The notes below the pieces were generated by a model. That model ran no database searches. It saw nothing but the letters and a program-made list of their open reading frames with translations, and was not told the DNA's origin. Below are positions 52,023 through 61,783 of a stretch of DNA of 64,000 nucleotides, in pieces. Positions within the stretch are counted from its first letter, which is position 1. Every line of letters starts with the position of its first letter. A program made the position numbers and the translations under genes. Source of the stretch: Streptosporangium amethystogenes. Its GTDB lineage: Bacteria > Actinomycetota > Actinomycetes > Streptosporangiales > Streptosporangiaceae. The stretch covers positions 229,764-293,763 of the forward strand of contig NZ_JOEQ01000007.1 in NCBI RefSeq assembly GCF_000721075.1, given 5' to 3'.

Positions 52023-52181
52023 CGCTAGACAAGCGTATCCGCTCCCGGCTCACCCGGCCCCCGCCGTGAGAACCGTCCCGTCCCGGACGACGCCTTCGGG
52101 AACAGGAGCCCCACGCCTCCCTCGGACGGCCGCCCCGACCGGCGGGAGCGGCCCGCCCGCGGGGCCGGTGAGCACGGGAGG

Positions 52182-53084
52182 CTAGACGACCGCCGGGCCG
52201 GGCACCGGGCCGTGGGCGGTGATGACGTCGCGCGCCACACCGGCGTCCTTCAGGCCGGCCGCCAGCTCGCCCGCGTGGGCCGCCGACCGGGCGAGGAAGG
52301 CGCAGGTGGGCCCGGAGCCGGAGACCAGCGAGCCGAGGGCGCCCTGCTCTCGCCCCGCGTCCAGGGTGTGGGCCAGCGAGCCGCGCAGCGCCACGGCGGC
52401 GGGCTGCAGGTCGTTGCCGAGCTGGGCGCCGAGGGCCTCCGCGTCTCCCTCGCGGAGCGCGGCCAGCAGTGCCTCGGCGGCCTGGGGCCAGGCCACCAGC
52501 TCGCCGCTCGCCTGGCGGAGACGGTCGCACTCGGCGTAGACCGCGGCCGTGGACAGGCCGCCGTCGGCCAGCGCGAACACCCAGTGGAAGGTACCCGCGA
52601 CGTCCAGCGAGGTCAGCCGCTCTCCCCTGCCGGTGCCGATCGCCGTACCGCCGAGCAGGGCGAAGGGGACGTCGCTGCCGAGGTCGGCGGCGATCTCCAT
52701 CAGGTCCTCACGCGGCAGGCCGAGACCCCACAGCTCGTTGCAGGCGACCAGGGCCGCGGCGGCGTCGGCGCTGCCGCCCGCCATGCCGCCCGCCACCGGG
52801 ATCGACTTGCGGATGAGCAGGTTCACCCCGTACGGGCGGCCCGCGTGCCCGGCCAGCGCGAGGGCTGCCCGGATCGCGAGGTTGTCGCCGTCCTCGGGCA
52901 CCTGATCCGCGGACTCGCCCTCCACCCGGACGCTCATCCCGGTGGCCGCGGTGGCCGTGACCTCGTCGAAGATCGAGACGGCGTGGAAGACGTTGACGAG
53001 GTCGTGGTAGCCGTCATCCCGCAGCGGTCCGACGGCAAGTTGCAGGTTGACCTTCGCTGGTACGCGGACGGTCACGGAGTTCAT
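52182..53084 (-). CDS. ispE: 4-diphosphocytidyl-2-C-methyl-D-erythritol kinase
   Basis: Protein of 300 aa of the GHMP kinase superfamily, catalysing the fourth step of the MEP isoprenoid pathway. Motifs are [24 protein letters not shown] (substrate Lys and Asp region), the phosphate loop [19 protein letters not shown], and the C-terminal [13 protein letters not shown]. It follows ksgA in the same direction, the usual actinobacterial order. The ATG is preceded by GGGGGA. The 159-base gap to the ABC-F gene shows nothing I can identify. Confidence 0.96.
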   Translation of the reverse strand: MNSVTVRVPAKVNLQLAVGPLRDDGYHDLVNVFHAVSIFDEVTATAATGMSVRVEGESADQVPEDGDNLAIRAALALAGHAGRPYGVNLLIRKSIPVAGGMAGGSADAAAALVACNELWGLGLPREDLMEIAADLGSDVPFALLGGTAIGTGRGERLTSLDVAGTFHWVFALADGGLSTAAVYAECDRLRQASGELVAWPQAAEALLAALREGDAEALGAQLGNDLQPAAVALRGSLAHTLDAGREQGALGSLVSGSGPTCAFLARSAAHAGELAAGLKDAGVARDVITAHGPVPGPAVV

Positions 53085-53174
53085 GCGTCCCCCATGGGGG
53101 CTCGCTCACTTGTCACGACGTCAGATCGTAACGGGATCCCTCCCCTCCGCACGCAAACGAACCGGCAAATCACA

Positions 53175-54035
53175 CTATGTACTGCTTTCAGGCGTACGGT
53201 TCTCGGCGATCCGCGCGAAATCCTCGACTGTGAGCTGCTCGCCGCGCGTGGCGGGGTCGATTCCGGCGGCCCGCAGCGCCCGCTCCGCGGCGGGGGCCGT
53301 ACCGGCCCAGGAGGCGAGGGCGGCACGCAGGGTCTTGCGACGCTGGGCGAAGGCGGCGTCCACCACCGCGAAGACCTCCTCGCGGGTGGCCACCGTCGTG
53401 GGCGGCTCCCGCCTGACCATCGCGACCAGGCCGGAGTCGACGTTGGGAACCGGCCAGAAGACGGTGCGGCCGACCGGCCCGGCCCGGCGGACGTCGGCGT
53501 ACCAGGCGGCCTTGACCGAGGGGATGCCGTAGACCTTGGAACCGGGGCCGGCGGCCAGCCGGTCGGCGACCTCGGCCTGGACCATGATCAGGACCTTGCG
53601 CAGCGACGGCTGCGTCTCCAGCAGGTGAAGCAGCACCGGGACCGACACGTTGTAGGGAAGGTTGGCGACCAGCGCGCTCGGCCGCTCCGCGGGCAGATCC
53701 TCGGGCAGCACACGCATGGCGTCGGCGAGCACCACGGTGAGCCGGTCGGCGAGCTCCGGGGCGTGGCGGTCGACCGTCAGCGGCAGCTGGGCGGCGAGAA
53801 CGGGATCGATCTCCACCGCGATCACGCCGCGGACCTCGGGAAGCAGCGCGAGCGTGAGCGACCCCAGCCCCGGACCGACCTCGATGACCACGTCGTCGGG
53901 CTCAAGCTCGGCCACCCTCACGATCTTGCGGACCGTGCCCGCGTCGATCACGAAGTTCTGGCCGAGCTTCTTTGTAGGACGAATATTGAGCTTGTTCGCC
54001 AAAATACGTATCTCCGCTGGACCAAGAAGGCTCAT
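53175..54035 (-). CDS. ksgA: 16S rRNA adenine(1518/1519)-N6-dimethyltransferase
   Basis: Protein of 286 aa that dimethylates two adjacent adenines in helix 45 of 16S rRNA during late 30S assembly. SAM-binding motif I is [17 protein letters not shown], motif IV is [18 protein letters not shown] (NLPY), and the N-terminal [18 protein letters not shown] is characteristic of RsmA. The C-terminal helical domain includes [18 protein letters not shown]. It starts the ksgA-ispE pair. The upstream gap (54036-54197) separates it from the divergent kinase gene. Confidence 0.96.
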   Translation of the reverse strand: MSLLGPAEIRILANKLNIRPTKKLGQNFVIDAGTVRKIVRVAELEPDDVVIEVGPGLGSLTLALLPEVRGVIAVEIDPVLAAQLPLTVDRHAPELADRLTVVLADAMRVLPEDLPAERPSALVANLPYNVSVPVLLHLLETQPSLRKVLIMVQAEVADRLAAGPGSKVYGIPSVKAAWYADVRRAGPVGRTVFWPVPNVDSGLVAMVRREPPTTVATREEVFAVVDAAFAQRRKTLRAALASWAGTAPAAERALRAAGIDPATRGEQLTVEDFARIAENRTPESST

Positions 54036-54197
54036 GCTGGTCCCTCACGCAGTGGCCCGGACTCCATGCCCGCCGGACCGCTGTGGTCTCCGATGTGCCT
54101 GCCTCGATCACCCAAGGTCGCTCTCCCATGTCATTCGACAAGTTTCCCGCACCGAAGCCCATGCGAGGACGCGTGATGGAGGACGAGAGGTTCCGTT

Positions 54198-55988
54198 GTG
54201 GATAACGTTGCCATACGGGGGACCGACTGCGAGGAAGGGAACCTTCCCGGTGAAGAGGACGTGAACCGGCCCGGTGTCGAAGGACTGCGATCCACCGACC
54301 CCGAGCGCATCGGGGCCTACCGCCTGCTCGGGCGCCTTGGCGAGGGCGGGATGGGAACCGTCTACCTGGCACTGGCGCCGGCGGGGCGACCGGTCGCGCT
54401 CAAGGTGGTGAAGGCGGAGGTCGCGGTCGAGGACGGCTTCGCCGCGAGATTCCACGCGGAGGTCGACAACGCCCGGCGGGTGGCCTCGTTCTGTACGGCA
54501 CAGGTGCTGGACAACGGCACCGGCGACGACAACCGGCCGTACATGGTCACCGAGTACATCGCAGGCACGCCACTGTCCCGCCAGATCTCCGAGCACGGCG
54601 CGCTGGAGCCTGGAACGCTGCACGGCGTGGCCCTGGGGGTGGCGGCGGCGCTGGCCGCGATCCACGTCGCGGGCCTGGTGCACCGCGACCTCAAACCCGC
54701 CAACGTGATCCTGTCCATGTCCGGACCCCGTGTGATCGACTTCGGCATCGCCAGGGCCCTCGACTCCACGCACAGCTTCACCCGCTCGGGCGAGGTGCTC
54801 GGCAGCCCCGGCTGGTGGGCCCCCGAGCAGGTCCAGGGCCTGGACATCACGCCGGCCGCGGACATCTTCGCCTGGGGCTGCCTGGTCGCGTACGCGGGCA
54901 ACGGCCGCCACCCCTACGGGCGGGGCGACCTGCTGACGATGGCCACCCGGCTGCTCAACAGCCCGCCCGACCTGGGCGCGCTCCCCGCCCCGCTGAACGA
55001 CCTGGCCCGCCGCGCGACCGCGATGGACCCCTACCAGCGGCCCACCGCCCAGGACCTGCTGATCGCCCTGGTCGGCGGTGGGATCGCCGCTCCGTCCTCA
55101 CCGGCTCCCACCCGGGCCGACCCGCCCACGCTGATAGCCAGTGATCTGCTCCACGAGTCCTGGCAGCCGCCCGCCAACGTGGAGCCCGACTCCACCCAGA
55201 CGCTCAGCGCGCTGAACCTGGGGGCGCGGTTCCCCGTTTCGCCACCGATCCAGGAGCCCGCGGACCCGGCCACCGCCCCCTCCACACCCGCGCCGCCCGT
55301 CCCTTCCACGGCACCGGCGCCTGAGGGCTCCCCCTCGCCCCCGCGGCCCGAGCCCACGACATCGCCGTCACAACCGTTCACCGGCCCCGTCCCGGCCCGG
55401 GCATCGTCCGGCTTCCGGCTCCCCGCGGGATCGGACCCGCCGGGCGCCGAGGGGACGACGCCCCGGCGGCGCTGGCTGTTCGCCGGGCTGGCCGTGCTCG
55501 CGGCACTGGCCGTCACGGTCGTCGTGCTGCTGAACCTGCGTGGCCCGGACCCGGATGACCGGGGGGAGGCTCGGGCGGGCAGTGCCGCTTTCACCGGTGG
55601 TACCGGCGCCACCGACGTGGGCCGCAGGGTCACGACAGGCTCCTTCCTTGAGGATCCACAGCTGATCATCCCGCGCACCCCGGCGTGCGGGCTCACCGTC
55701 TACCGGAACGCCACCCCGGTACGCGGCAGGCTCTGCGCGATCCCGTGGACGCTGGTCAACACCGGCGCGGAGGCCGCCCGGCTCAGCCGCACCCCGCTCA
55801 CCCTGCTCGACGACGTCGGCACGGCGCACCCCCCCGAGAGCGTCTCGACGGAACCGCCGGCCACCCTGCCCCCCGGGGCGAAGGTGGACGGCGTCCTGGT
55901 CTACGACCTGCCCCCGTCCCGCAAACCCGCGAAGCTGACCGGAACGGTGATCGAGGGCGGCGGGGAGATAGAGGTGAGGGTGTCATGA
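54198..55988 (+). CDS. transmembrane Ser/Thr protein kinase
   Basis: Protein of 596 aa. The Hanks-type kinase domain spans ~30-285: glycine loop RLGEGGMGTVYLA, ATP Lys in VALKVVKAEV, catalytic loop VHRDLKPANVILS, DFGIARALD, activation segment FTRSGEVLGSPGWWAPEQ. A long Pro/Ser/Thr-rich linker (~290-420) leads to one membrane helix (~426-447, LFAGLAVLAALAVTVVVLL). An extracellular ~145-residue domain with two Cys (RTPACGLTVY, VRGRLCAIPW) resembles DUF4352-type folds. The GTG start follows GAGAGG. It is translationally coupled to the FG-GAP gene (ATGA), suggesting a signalling pair at the cell surface. Confidence 0.9.
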   Translation: MDNVAIRGTDCEEGNLPGEEDVNRPGVEGLRSTDPERIGAYRLLGRLGEGGMGTVYLALAPAGRPVALKVVKAEVAVEDGFAARFHAEVDNARRVASFCTAQVLDNGTGDDNRPYMVTEYIAGTPLSRQISEHGALEPGTLHGVALGVAAALAAIHVAGLVHRDLKPANVILSMSGPRVIDFGIARALDSTHSFTRSGEVLGSPGWWAPEQVQGLDITPAADIFAWGCLVAYAGNGRHPYGRGDLLTMATRLLNSPPDLGALPAPLNDLARRATAMDPYQRPTAQDLLIALVGGGIAAPSSPAPTRADPPTLIASDLLHESWQPPANVEPDSTQTLSALNLGARFPVSPPIQEPADPATAPSTPAPPVPSTAPAPEGSPSPPRPEPTTSPSQPFTGPVPARASSGFRLPAGSDPPGAEGTTPRRRWLFAGLAVLAALAVTVVVLLNLRGPDPDDRGEARAGSAAFTGGTGATDVGRRVTTGSFLEDPQLIIPRTPACGLTVYRNATPVRGRLCAIPWTLVNTGAEAARLSRTPLTLLDDVGTAHPPESVSTEPPATLPPGAKVDGVLVYDLPPSRKPAKLTGTVIEGGGEIEVRVS

Positions 55989-57370
55989 GGCTGCTGCTCT
56001 CTCTGGTGGCCGCGGCCGCGATCACGTGGTCGTCCACCGGGTCCGCCTGGTCCGATGCCGCTTCCGCCCCGGCCGCCGACTGCACCGGAACGGCCACGAG
56101 CGACTTCGACGGCGACGGGGTGGACGACATCGCGGTCGGTGACCCGTTCGCCGACCCCGGCGGGCTGGCCGGCGCGGGAGCCGTGCACGTGCTGTTCGGC
56201 CGGGGGGAGGACGGGAAGGCCGTGACCGTCCCCGAGACCGAGTCGGGTGACGGCTTCGGGTGGTCGGTGCGGCTGGCCAGGATCGACGGCGACGGCTGCG
56301 CCGACCTGCTCATCGGCGCCCCGTACGCGGACGTGGCGGGCTACCGGGACGCGGGCGCGGTCTACGTGGTGCACGGCGGCCCCGACCCCAGGACGATCCG
56401 CCTGGTGTCTCCCTCACCCGAGGCCGACGCTCACTTCGGCTGGTCCCTGGCCTCCGGCGAGGCACTGGTGGCGGCCGGCGCCCCGCACGAGAACGCCGAC
56501 GGTGTCGCCGACTCCGGCGCGGTCTACCTGTTCGACACCGAGGCGTCCGGCGAGGGCCGGCGGATCTCCCAGGAGTCCAAGGGCGTCACGGGCAACGGCG
56601 AGGCCGGCGACATGTTCGGCTGGTCGCTGGCGATCGGCAGACTGGGCGGCACCCCTGGCGAGCCGGATCTCGCGGTCGGATCGCCGTACGAGAACGACGA
56701 CGGAACGGGACCCCAGGCCGCCGGGGGCCGGCTGGACGTGGGGGCGCTCACAGTGATCTTCGATGTACGCGGGTCCCGGAGCGAGTACCGGAACAAGAAG
56801 TGGGACCTCCGCGAGATCGTCGACGCCGGCGCGGGCGACCGGTTCGGTTACGCGATGGCCTACGCCGAGGAGGGCGACGTCGGCTATCTCGCGGTGAGCG
56901 CCCCGCTCGGTGACCGCGGGGGCGTGCGGGACTCCGGTCTCGTCCAGTTGTTCCAGGCCTCAAGCACCCTGGAGATCGCCCCTGCCGCCACCTTCGACCA
57001 GGGCCCCGAGGGAGCGGCGGGCGAGGGGTACGGGTTCTCGCTGGCGTTCACCGCCTCCGGAGGGGTCAGACTCGCCGTGGGCGTGCCCTTCGACGGCCCC
57101 GACCGGCGCGGCGGCGTACGACTGGTGCCGGTGGACGACCCGGCGGGGAGCCGGCTGGTCACCCAGAGCCAGGCCGGCGACCACTTCGGCTGGGCCGTCG
57201 GGTTCAGCGGTAACCGGCTGGTCGTCGGCGCCCCCGACCAGGCGGGCGCGGGAACGGTCATCCTGCTGGGCCGCAACGACGCCCAAGGCGTCCCGCTCTC
57301 GCCGGGCACCGGAAAGATCCCGGCCCTGGACGGCGGCGCCTCCGCCGACTTCGGCGCCGCGGTGGGCTGA
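55985..57370 (+). CDS. secreted FG-GAP/integrin-alpha-like repeat protein
   Basis: Protein of 461 aa. The signal peptide is MRLLLSLVAAAAITWSSTGS with cleavage near residue 28. It is followed by about seven FG-GAP beta-propeller repeats, recognised by FGWS/FGYA cores: DGFGWSVRLA, AHFGWSLASG, DMFGWSLAIG, DRFGYAMAYA, EGYGFSLAFT and DHFGWAVGFS, with VGAP/IGAP/VGSP turns. Calcium-type Asp loops occur, for example TSDFDGDGVDD. It would fold as an extracellular propeller for ligand or protein binding. The start overlaps the kinase stop by 4 bases. No anchor is visible, so it is probably released or bound to the kinase ectodomain. Confidence 0.9.
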   Translation: MRLLLSLVAAAAITWSSTGSAWSDAASAPAADCTGTATSDFDGDGVDDIAVGDPFADPGGLAGAGAVHVLFGRGEDGKAVTVPETESGDGFGWSVRLARIDGDGCADLLIGAPYADVAGYRDAGAVYVVHGGPDPRTIRLVSPSPEADAHFGWSLASGEALVAAGAPHENADGVADSGAVYLFDTEASGEGRRISQESKGVTGNGEAGDMFGWSLAIGRLGGTPGEPDLAVGSPYENDDGTGPQAAGGRLDVGALTVIFDVRGSRSEYRNKKWDLREIVDAGAGDRFGYAMAYAEEGDVGYLAVSAPLGDRGGVRDSGLVQLFQASSTLEIAPAATFDQGPEGAAGEGYGFSLAFTASGGVRLAVGVPFDGPDRRGGVRLVPVDDPAGSRLVTQSQAGDHFGWAVGFSGNRLVVGAPDQAGAGTVILLGRNDAQGVPLSPGTGKIPALDGGASADFGAAVG

Positions 57371-57455
57371 GCCCCTTCCCGGCTCCGACGGCTCGCGGAC
57401 CGGAACCGGGGAGGGAGATCACCCGGCCGCCGCACCTCGCCGCGGACCGTCGTCG

Positions 57456-57532
57456 ACCACGGCCGACCTGAGCCCGGCCTCCCTGCCACCCGACGTCACG
57501 CGAAGCTCGCCGGCAGGTGGCCCGGCCGTGGT
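57456..57532. terminator. nested inverted repeats between convergent genes
   Basis: ACCACGGCCG (57456-57465) pairs with CGGCCGTGGT (57523-57532), and inside it CCTGCC (57482-57487) pairs with GGCAGG (57512-57517). The structure lies between the FG-GAP gene and the convergent tatD and could stop transcription from both sides. No T-runs. Confidence 0.45.
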
Positions 57533-57549
57533 TCTGGCTGGAGCGGCCG

Positions 57550-58410
57550 TCACCAGGAGCCGAAGACGGTCTCCCCGTTGGCGCTGACGGCGGCGGCGAG
57601 GTCGGCGAGGCCGATCTCCTTGACCTCCGCGAGGCAGCGCAGCGTGAGCGGGATGAGGTAGGGCGCGTTGGGCTTGCCCCGGTGCGGCGTGGGCGGGAGG
57701 TAGGGCGCGTCGGTCTCGACGAGGATCAGCTCCCTCGGCGCGACCCTCGCGGCCTCGCGGAGGTATCCGGCGTTCTTGTAGGTGACCGGCCCAGAAAATG
57801 ACATGAAATATCCGGCATCGACGCACTGCTTGGCCATCTCGGCGTCACCGGAGAAGCTGTGGAAGACCACTACCTCCGGGGCGCCCTGCTCGGCCAGCAC
57901 GCGCAGCACGTCGTCGTGGGCCTCGCGGTCATGGATCACCAGGGCCTTGCCGGTCCGCTTGGCGATCTCGATGTGCGCCCGGAAACTGGCGTGCTGGTCG
58001 CCCTTCGACGCCCAGTCGCGGTAGTAGTCGAGCCCGGTCTCCCCCACCGCCCGGACCTGCGGCAGGCGGGCCAGCCGCTCGATCTCGGCGAGGGTCTCCG
58101 GCGTCGAGGCGTGCGCCTCGTTGGGATGGACGGCCACCCCGGCGTAGACATCGGGGTGGAGCGCGGCCGTCTCGGCGTTCCAGCGCGAGGATGGCAGGTC
58201 GTAGCCGATCGTGACGAGCCGCGTCACGCCGACGGCGCGGGCCTCGTCGAGGATGCCCTCGACGCTCGCCTGAGCCGCCTGCGCGGCCTGCGCGACCGGG
58301 TCGCCCGAGGACGCCTGGCGGTTGCCCACCATGATGTCCAGGTGACAGTGGCTGTCGAACACCTCTGCCGGCAGGGGCTCGGGGGCGACGGGAAGCTTCT
58401 GCGTGCTCAC
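57550..58410 (-). CDS. tatD: TatD family metal-dependent deoxyribonuclease
   Basis: Protein of 286 aa, a TIM-barrel hydrolase. Metal-binding motifs in order are FDSHCHLDIM, AVGETGLDYYRDW (Glu), LVIHDREAHDD, VVFHSFSG, and LVETDAPYLPP (Asp). TatD enzymes have 3'-5' DNase activity and roles in DNA turnover and repair. The GTG at 58410 (VSTQKLPVAP) is chosen, since the upstream frame is low-complexity G+C-rich sequence. It follows metG in the same direction, the conserved actinobacterial order. The 199-base gap between them is Pro/Gly/Arg-like G+C-rich DNA without a recognisable element. Confidence 0.94.
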   Translation of the reverse strand: MSTQKLPVAPEPLPAEVFDSHCHLDIMVGNRQASSGDPVAQAAQAAQASVEGILDEARAVGVTRLVTIGYDLPSSRWNAETAALHPDVYAGVAVHPNEAHASTPETLAEIERLARLPQVRAVGETGLDYYRDWASKGDQHASFRAHIEIAKRTGKALVIHDREAHDDVLRVLAEQGAPEVVVFHSFSGDAEMAKQCVDAGYFMSFSGPVTYKNAGYLREAARVAPRELILVETDAPYLPPTPHRGKPNAPYLIPLTLRCLAEVKEIGLADLAAAVSANGETVFGSW

Positions 58411-58609
58411 GCCGTCCAACCTACCGAGGAGCCGGCCCGGCCCGCGCCCGGCGCCCCCGCGGACCGGCTCGGTCCCAGGCCCGGGACCGGGCCGCGGCCC
58501 GCGCGCACCGGCCCGTCCGCCGACGGCACCGGACACGAGCCGGGCAGGGGCCGGCATCCTGCCCAGAGCCAGGTACCGGCCCGCTCCCAGGCCCGGGGAC
58601 CTGCGTTCG

Positions 58610-60391
58610 TTACTCGCCCAGACGGGCCAGTTCCTCCTCGACGATCTTCGGGTCGAGCTTGACGAAGAGCGGGGTCGGCGGGGAGAGCGGGGTGCCCACC
58701 CGGATCGGAACGGATTCCCAGCGCGCGGCGCCGTCGTAGGAGCCGGTGATGATCGGGTAGCTCCGGCCGTCCTCGTCGGTGACCTCCTGGATCTCCGGCA
58801 TGCCCGCCCAGACCCCGGTGCCGCCGAGCATCGCGTAGATCTTGTTGGAGGAGTTGGGCAGCACCGGGGTCAGCAGGGTCTTGGCGTCGTCCACCACCTG
58901 CAGGGCGACGTGCAGGATGGTCTTCACCCGCGCGGGGTTGTCCTTGATCTTCCAGGGCTCCTGCTCGGCCAGGTACCTGTTGGCCTCGCGGATGACCTCG
59001 AACGCCTCGTTCGTCGCGTTCTTGAACCGGCACTGCTCGAACTCGGCCGCGACCTTCGAGAAGGCCGAGCGGCTCCGCTCCAGCATGGCGCGGTCGACAT
59101 CGGTGAAGTCGCCTGCCTCGGGGATGACCCCGAAGTTCTTGGCCGCCATCGAGATCGAGCGGTTCACCAGGTTGCCCCAGGCCGCCACCAGCTCGCCGTT
59201 GTTGCGATTGAGGAACTCCGACCAGGTGAAGTCGGTGTCCTGGTTCTCCGGGCCCGCCACCGCGATGTAGTAGCGCAGCGCGTCGGCGTCGTAGCGCTCC
59301 AGGAAGTCACGCACATAGATGACGACCTGACGGGAGGAGGAGAACTTGCGTCCCTCCATGGTCAGGAACTCGCTGGAGACGACCTCGGCGGGCAGGTTCA
59401 GCGCGCCGAGCGAGCCCGGCTTGCCGTCGCGGGCACCCTGGCCGTTGTAGCCGAGCAGCATCGCCGGCCAGATCTCCGCGTGGAAGACGATGTTGTCCTT
59501 GCCCATGAAGTAGTAGCCGAGGGCCTCCGGGTCCTGCCACCAGCGGCGCCAGGCCTCCGGGTCGCCGGAGCGGCGCGCCCACTCGATGGAGGCGCTGAGG
59601 TAGCCCACGACCGCGTCGAACCAGACGTAGAGCCGCTTGTTGGCCTGGTCGCTCCAGCCCTCCAGCGGGATCGGCACGCCCCAGTCGAGGTCGCGGCTGA
59701 TCGCGCGGGGGTGCATGTCGCCGAGCATGTTGAGGGCGAACTTCAGCACGTTGGGCCGCCAGTCGCCCTCCTTGGAGCGCAGCCACGATGCCAGCACCTC
59801 GGCGAACGCGGGCAGGTCGAGCATGAAGTGCTCGGTCTCCACGAAGACCGGCGTCTCGCCGTTGACCTTGCTCACCGGGTCGATCAGCTGGACCGGGTCG
59901 AGCTGGTTGCCGCAGTTGTCGCACTGGTCGCCACGGGCGCCCTGGTAACCGCAGATGGGGCAGGTGCCCTCGATGTAGCGGTCGGGCAGGGTGCGCCCGG
60001 TGGAGGGCGAGATGGCGCCCATCGTGGTCTGGGGGAAGATGTAGCCGTTGGCGTGGAGCCCCTTGAAGATCTCCTGCGCCACCGCGTAGTGATTGACGGT
60101 CGTGGTCCGGGTGAACAGGTCATAGGACAGGCCGAGCGCCTGGAGATCCTCGACGATCACCCTGTTGTAGCGGTCGGCGAGCTCGCGGGCGCTCAGGCCC
60201 TCCTTGTCGGCCTGCACCTGGATCGGAGTGCCGTGCTCGTCGGTCCCGCTCACCATGAGCACCATGTTGCCCGCCATCCGCTGATAGCGGCTGAAGACGT
60301 CGGATGGCACGCCGAATCCGGAGACGTGCCCGATGTGGCGAGGGCCGTTGGCGTAGGGCCAGGCGACCGCGGTCAGGATGTGCTGGGACAT
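58610..60391 (-). CDS. metG: methionyl-tRNA synthetase
   Basis: Protein of 593 aa. The class I HIGH motif is in [12 protein letters not shown], a zinc-binding knuckle is in [18 protein letters not shown], and the KMSKS counterpart is KFSSSR in [14 protein letters not shown]. It is followed by the anticodon-binding helices ([19 protein letters not shown]). The C-terminal end lacks the EMAP/Arc1p-like dimer domain, typical of the short actinobacterial form. The ATG at 60391 ([16 protein letters not shown]) matches the family start. It precedes tatD. Confidence 0.97.
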   Translation of the reverse strand: MSQHILTAVAWPYANGPRHIGHVSGFGVPSDVFSRYQRMAGNMVLMVSGTDEHGTPIQVQADKEGLSARELADRYNRVIVEDLQALGLSYDLFTRTTTVNHYAVAQEIFKGLHANGYIFPQTTMGAISPSTGRTLPDRYIEGTCPICGYQGARGDQCDNCGNQLDPVQLIDPVSKVNGETPVFVETEHFMLDLPAFAEVLASWLRSKEGDWRPNVLKFALNMLGDMHPRAISRDLDWGVPIPLEGWSDQANKRLYVWFDAVVGYLSASIEWARRSGDPEAWRRWWQDPEALGYYFMGKDNIVFHAEIWPAMLLGYNGQGARDGKPGSLGALNLPAEVVSSEFLTMEGRKFSSSRQVVIYVRDFLERYDADALRYYIAVAGPENQDTDFTWSEFLNRNNGELVAAWGNLVNRSISMAAKNFGVIPEAGDFTDVDRAMLERSRSAFSKVAAEFEQCRFKNATNEAFEVIREANRYLAEQEPWKIKDNPARVKTILHVALQVVDDAKTLLTPVLPNSSNKIYAMLGGTGVWAGMPEIQEVTDEDGRSYPIITGSYDGAARWESVPIRVGTPLSPPTPLFVKLDPKIVEEELARLGE

Positions 60392-60416
60392 GGTGCCCAG
60401 CCTAAGGGACGCGGGC

Positions 60417-61682
60417 TCAGGCCTTGGTGCTCTCCCTGCCAGTAGTGGCACTCGCGGCCGCCTCCGCCACCTCCGCGGCCCGGTTGACGGCCTCGGCGGC
60501 CTCCTCCGCCGCGGAGGCGGCCACGTCGATGGGCGTCTCCTTGGTACGGCGGATGCCGAGGATGCTGATGAACAGCGCGGCGAAAATCGTCTGGAAACTC
60601 ACGATCAGCGCGGTAGCCGAGGGCACGACGAGGCGCAGCGACTCCGAAGGGATCAGCGGGCCGAAGCTGCGGGTCTGCCAGTGGACCAGGGAGGCGACCA
60701 GGCCGCCCAGACCGCCCAGGGCCAGCAGCCCGCCGACGACCAGCCCCTTCTCCAGAGAGACGATGTCGATGAGCTTGCGCACCCGCCTGTCTTCCGGCAG
60801 GAAGCCCTCCTCGGCCGCGTACACCTTGGTGAACAGCGCGAACAGCACCGCCTGGAAGCCGATCACCACCATGGCGGAGGCGCCGACCAGGGTGTCGACG
60901 TCGAAGGCGAGCTTGCCGATGTAGACCGGGCCGAAGGTCAGGGCGGCGCCCGCGACCAGGCCGAGGGTCATCAGCACCAGGCCGGGGATGAAGAACAGCC
61001 AGCGCGGGCTGTAGAGCATCAGGAAGCGCAGGTGGCGCCAGCCGTCACGCCAGGAGCGCAGGTGCGGCGGGCGGGAGCGGCCGTCGGGCGAGAGCGTGGT
61101 GGGCACCTCGCGTACGTCCAGGCCTGACAGGGTCGAGCGGACCACCATCTCGCTGGCGAACTCCATGCCGCCGGTCTGCAGGCCGAGCTTGAGGATGGAG
61201 TCGCGCCGGAACCCGCGCAGGCCGCAGTGGAAGTCACCGATCGCGCTGGGAAAGAAGAGTCGTCCGATGAAGGAGAGCACCGGGTTGCCCAGGTAGCGGT
61301 GGAGCGGGGGCATGGCGCCCGGCGCGATGCCGCCCTTGAACCGGTTGCCCATCACCAGGTCGGCGCCGTCACGGAGCTGCTCGACGAACGGCAGCAGCGC
61401 CGTGAAGTCGTAGGAGTCGTCCGCGTCGCCCATGATGACGTAGCGGCCGCGCGCGGCGCGGATACCGCCTATCAGGGCGTTGCCGTACCCCTTGGCGTCA
61501 ACGTGCACGACCCGGGCCCCGGCCTCGCGTGCGAGCTGCTGTGAGCCGTCGGTGCTGCCGTTGTCGGCGATCAGCACTTCCCCGTCGATCCCGTGCTCCC
61601 GCATGCAGGCGAGTGCCTTGCGTACGCAGGTCTCCACGGTCTCCGCCTCGTTCAAACAAGGCATGACCACGGTCAGTTCCAC
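60417..61682 (-). CDS. membrane GT2 glycosyltransferase (polyprenyl-phosphate sugar synthase-like)
   Basis: Protein of 421 aa. The GT-A domain (1-~230) shows [58 protein letters not shown] (DxD) and [13 protein letters not shown], matching dolichol/polyprenyl-phosphate glucose or mannose synthase-like enzymes. About four membrane helices follow (for example [37 protein letters not shown]), then an Ala/Glu-rich tail. It would make polyprenyl-P-sugar, a donor for enzymes such as the Pmt homologue next door. It lies 25 bases from the metG start, divergent from the following membrane protein. Confidence 0.9.
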   Translation of the reverse strand: MELTVVMPCLNEAETVETCVRKALACMREHGIDGEVLIADNGSTDGSQQLAREAGARVVHVDAKGYGNALIGGIRAARGRYVIMGDADDSYDFTALLPFVEQLRDGADLVMGNRFKGGIAPGAMPPLHRYLGNPVLSFIGRLFFPSAIGDFHCGLRGFRRDSILKLGLQTGGMEFASEMVVRSTLSGLDVREVPTTLSPDGRSRPPHLRSWRDGWRHLRFLMLYSPRWLFFIPGLVLMTLGLVAGAALTFGPVYIGKLAFDVDTLVGASAMVVIGFQAVLFALFTKVYAAEEGFLPEDRRVRKLIDIVSLEKGLVVGGLLALGGLGGLVASLVHWQTRSFGPLIPSESLRLVVPSATALIVSFQTIFAALFISILGIRRTKETPIDVAASAAEEAAEAVNRAAEVAEAAASATTGRESTKA

Positions 61683-61783
61683 GTCTCAACCCTTCGCTCA
61701 CGGCACAAGCCAATCTCACCATGATGCCCTCTGAAGCCCCTTGCCCGGGTCAACTCCCTGAAACGGCTGGCATCCTGTATTCC

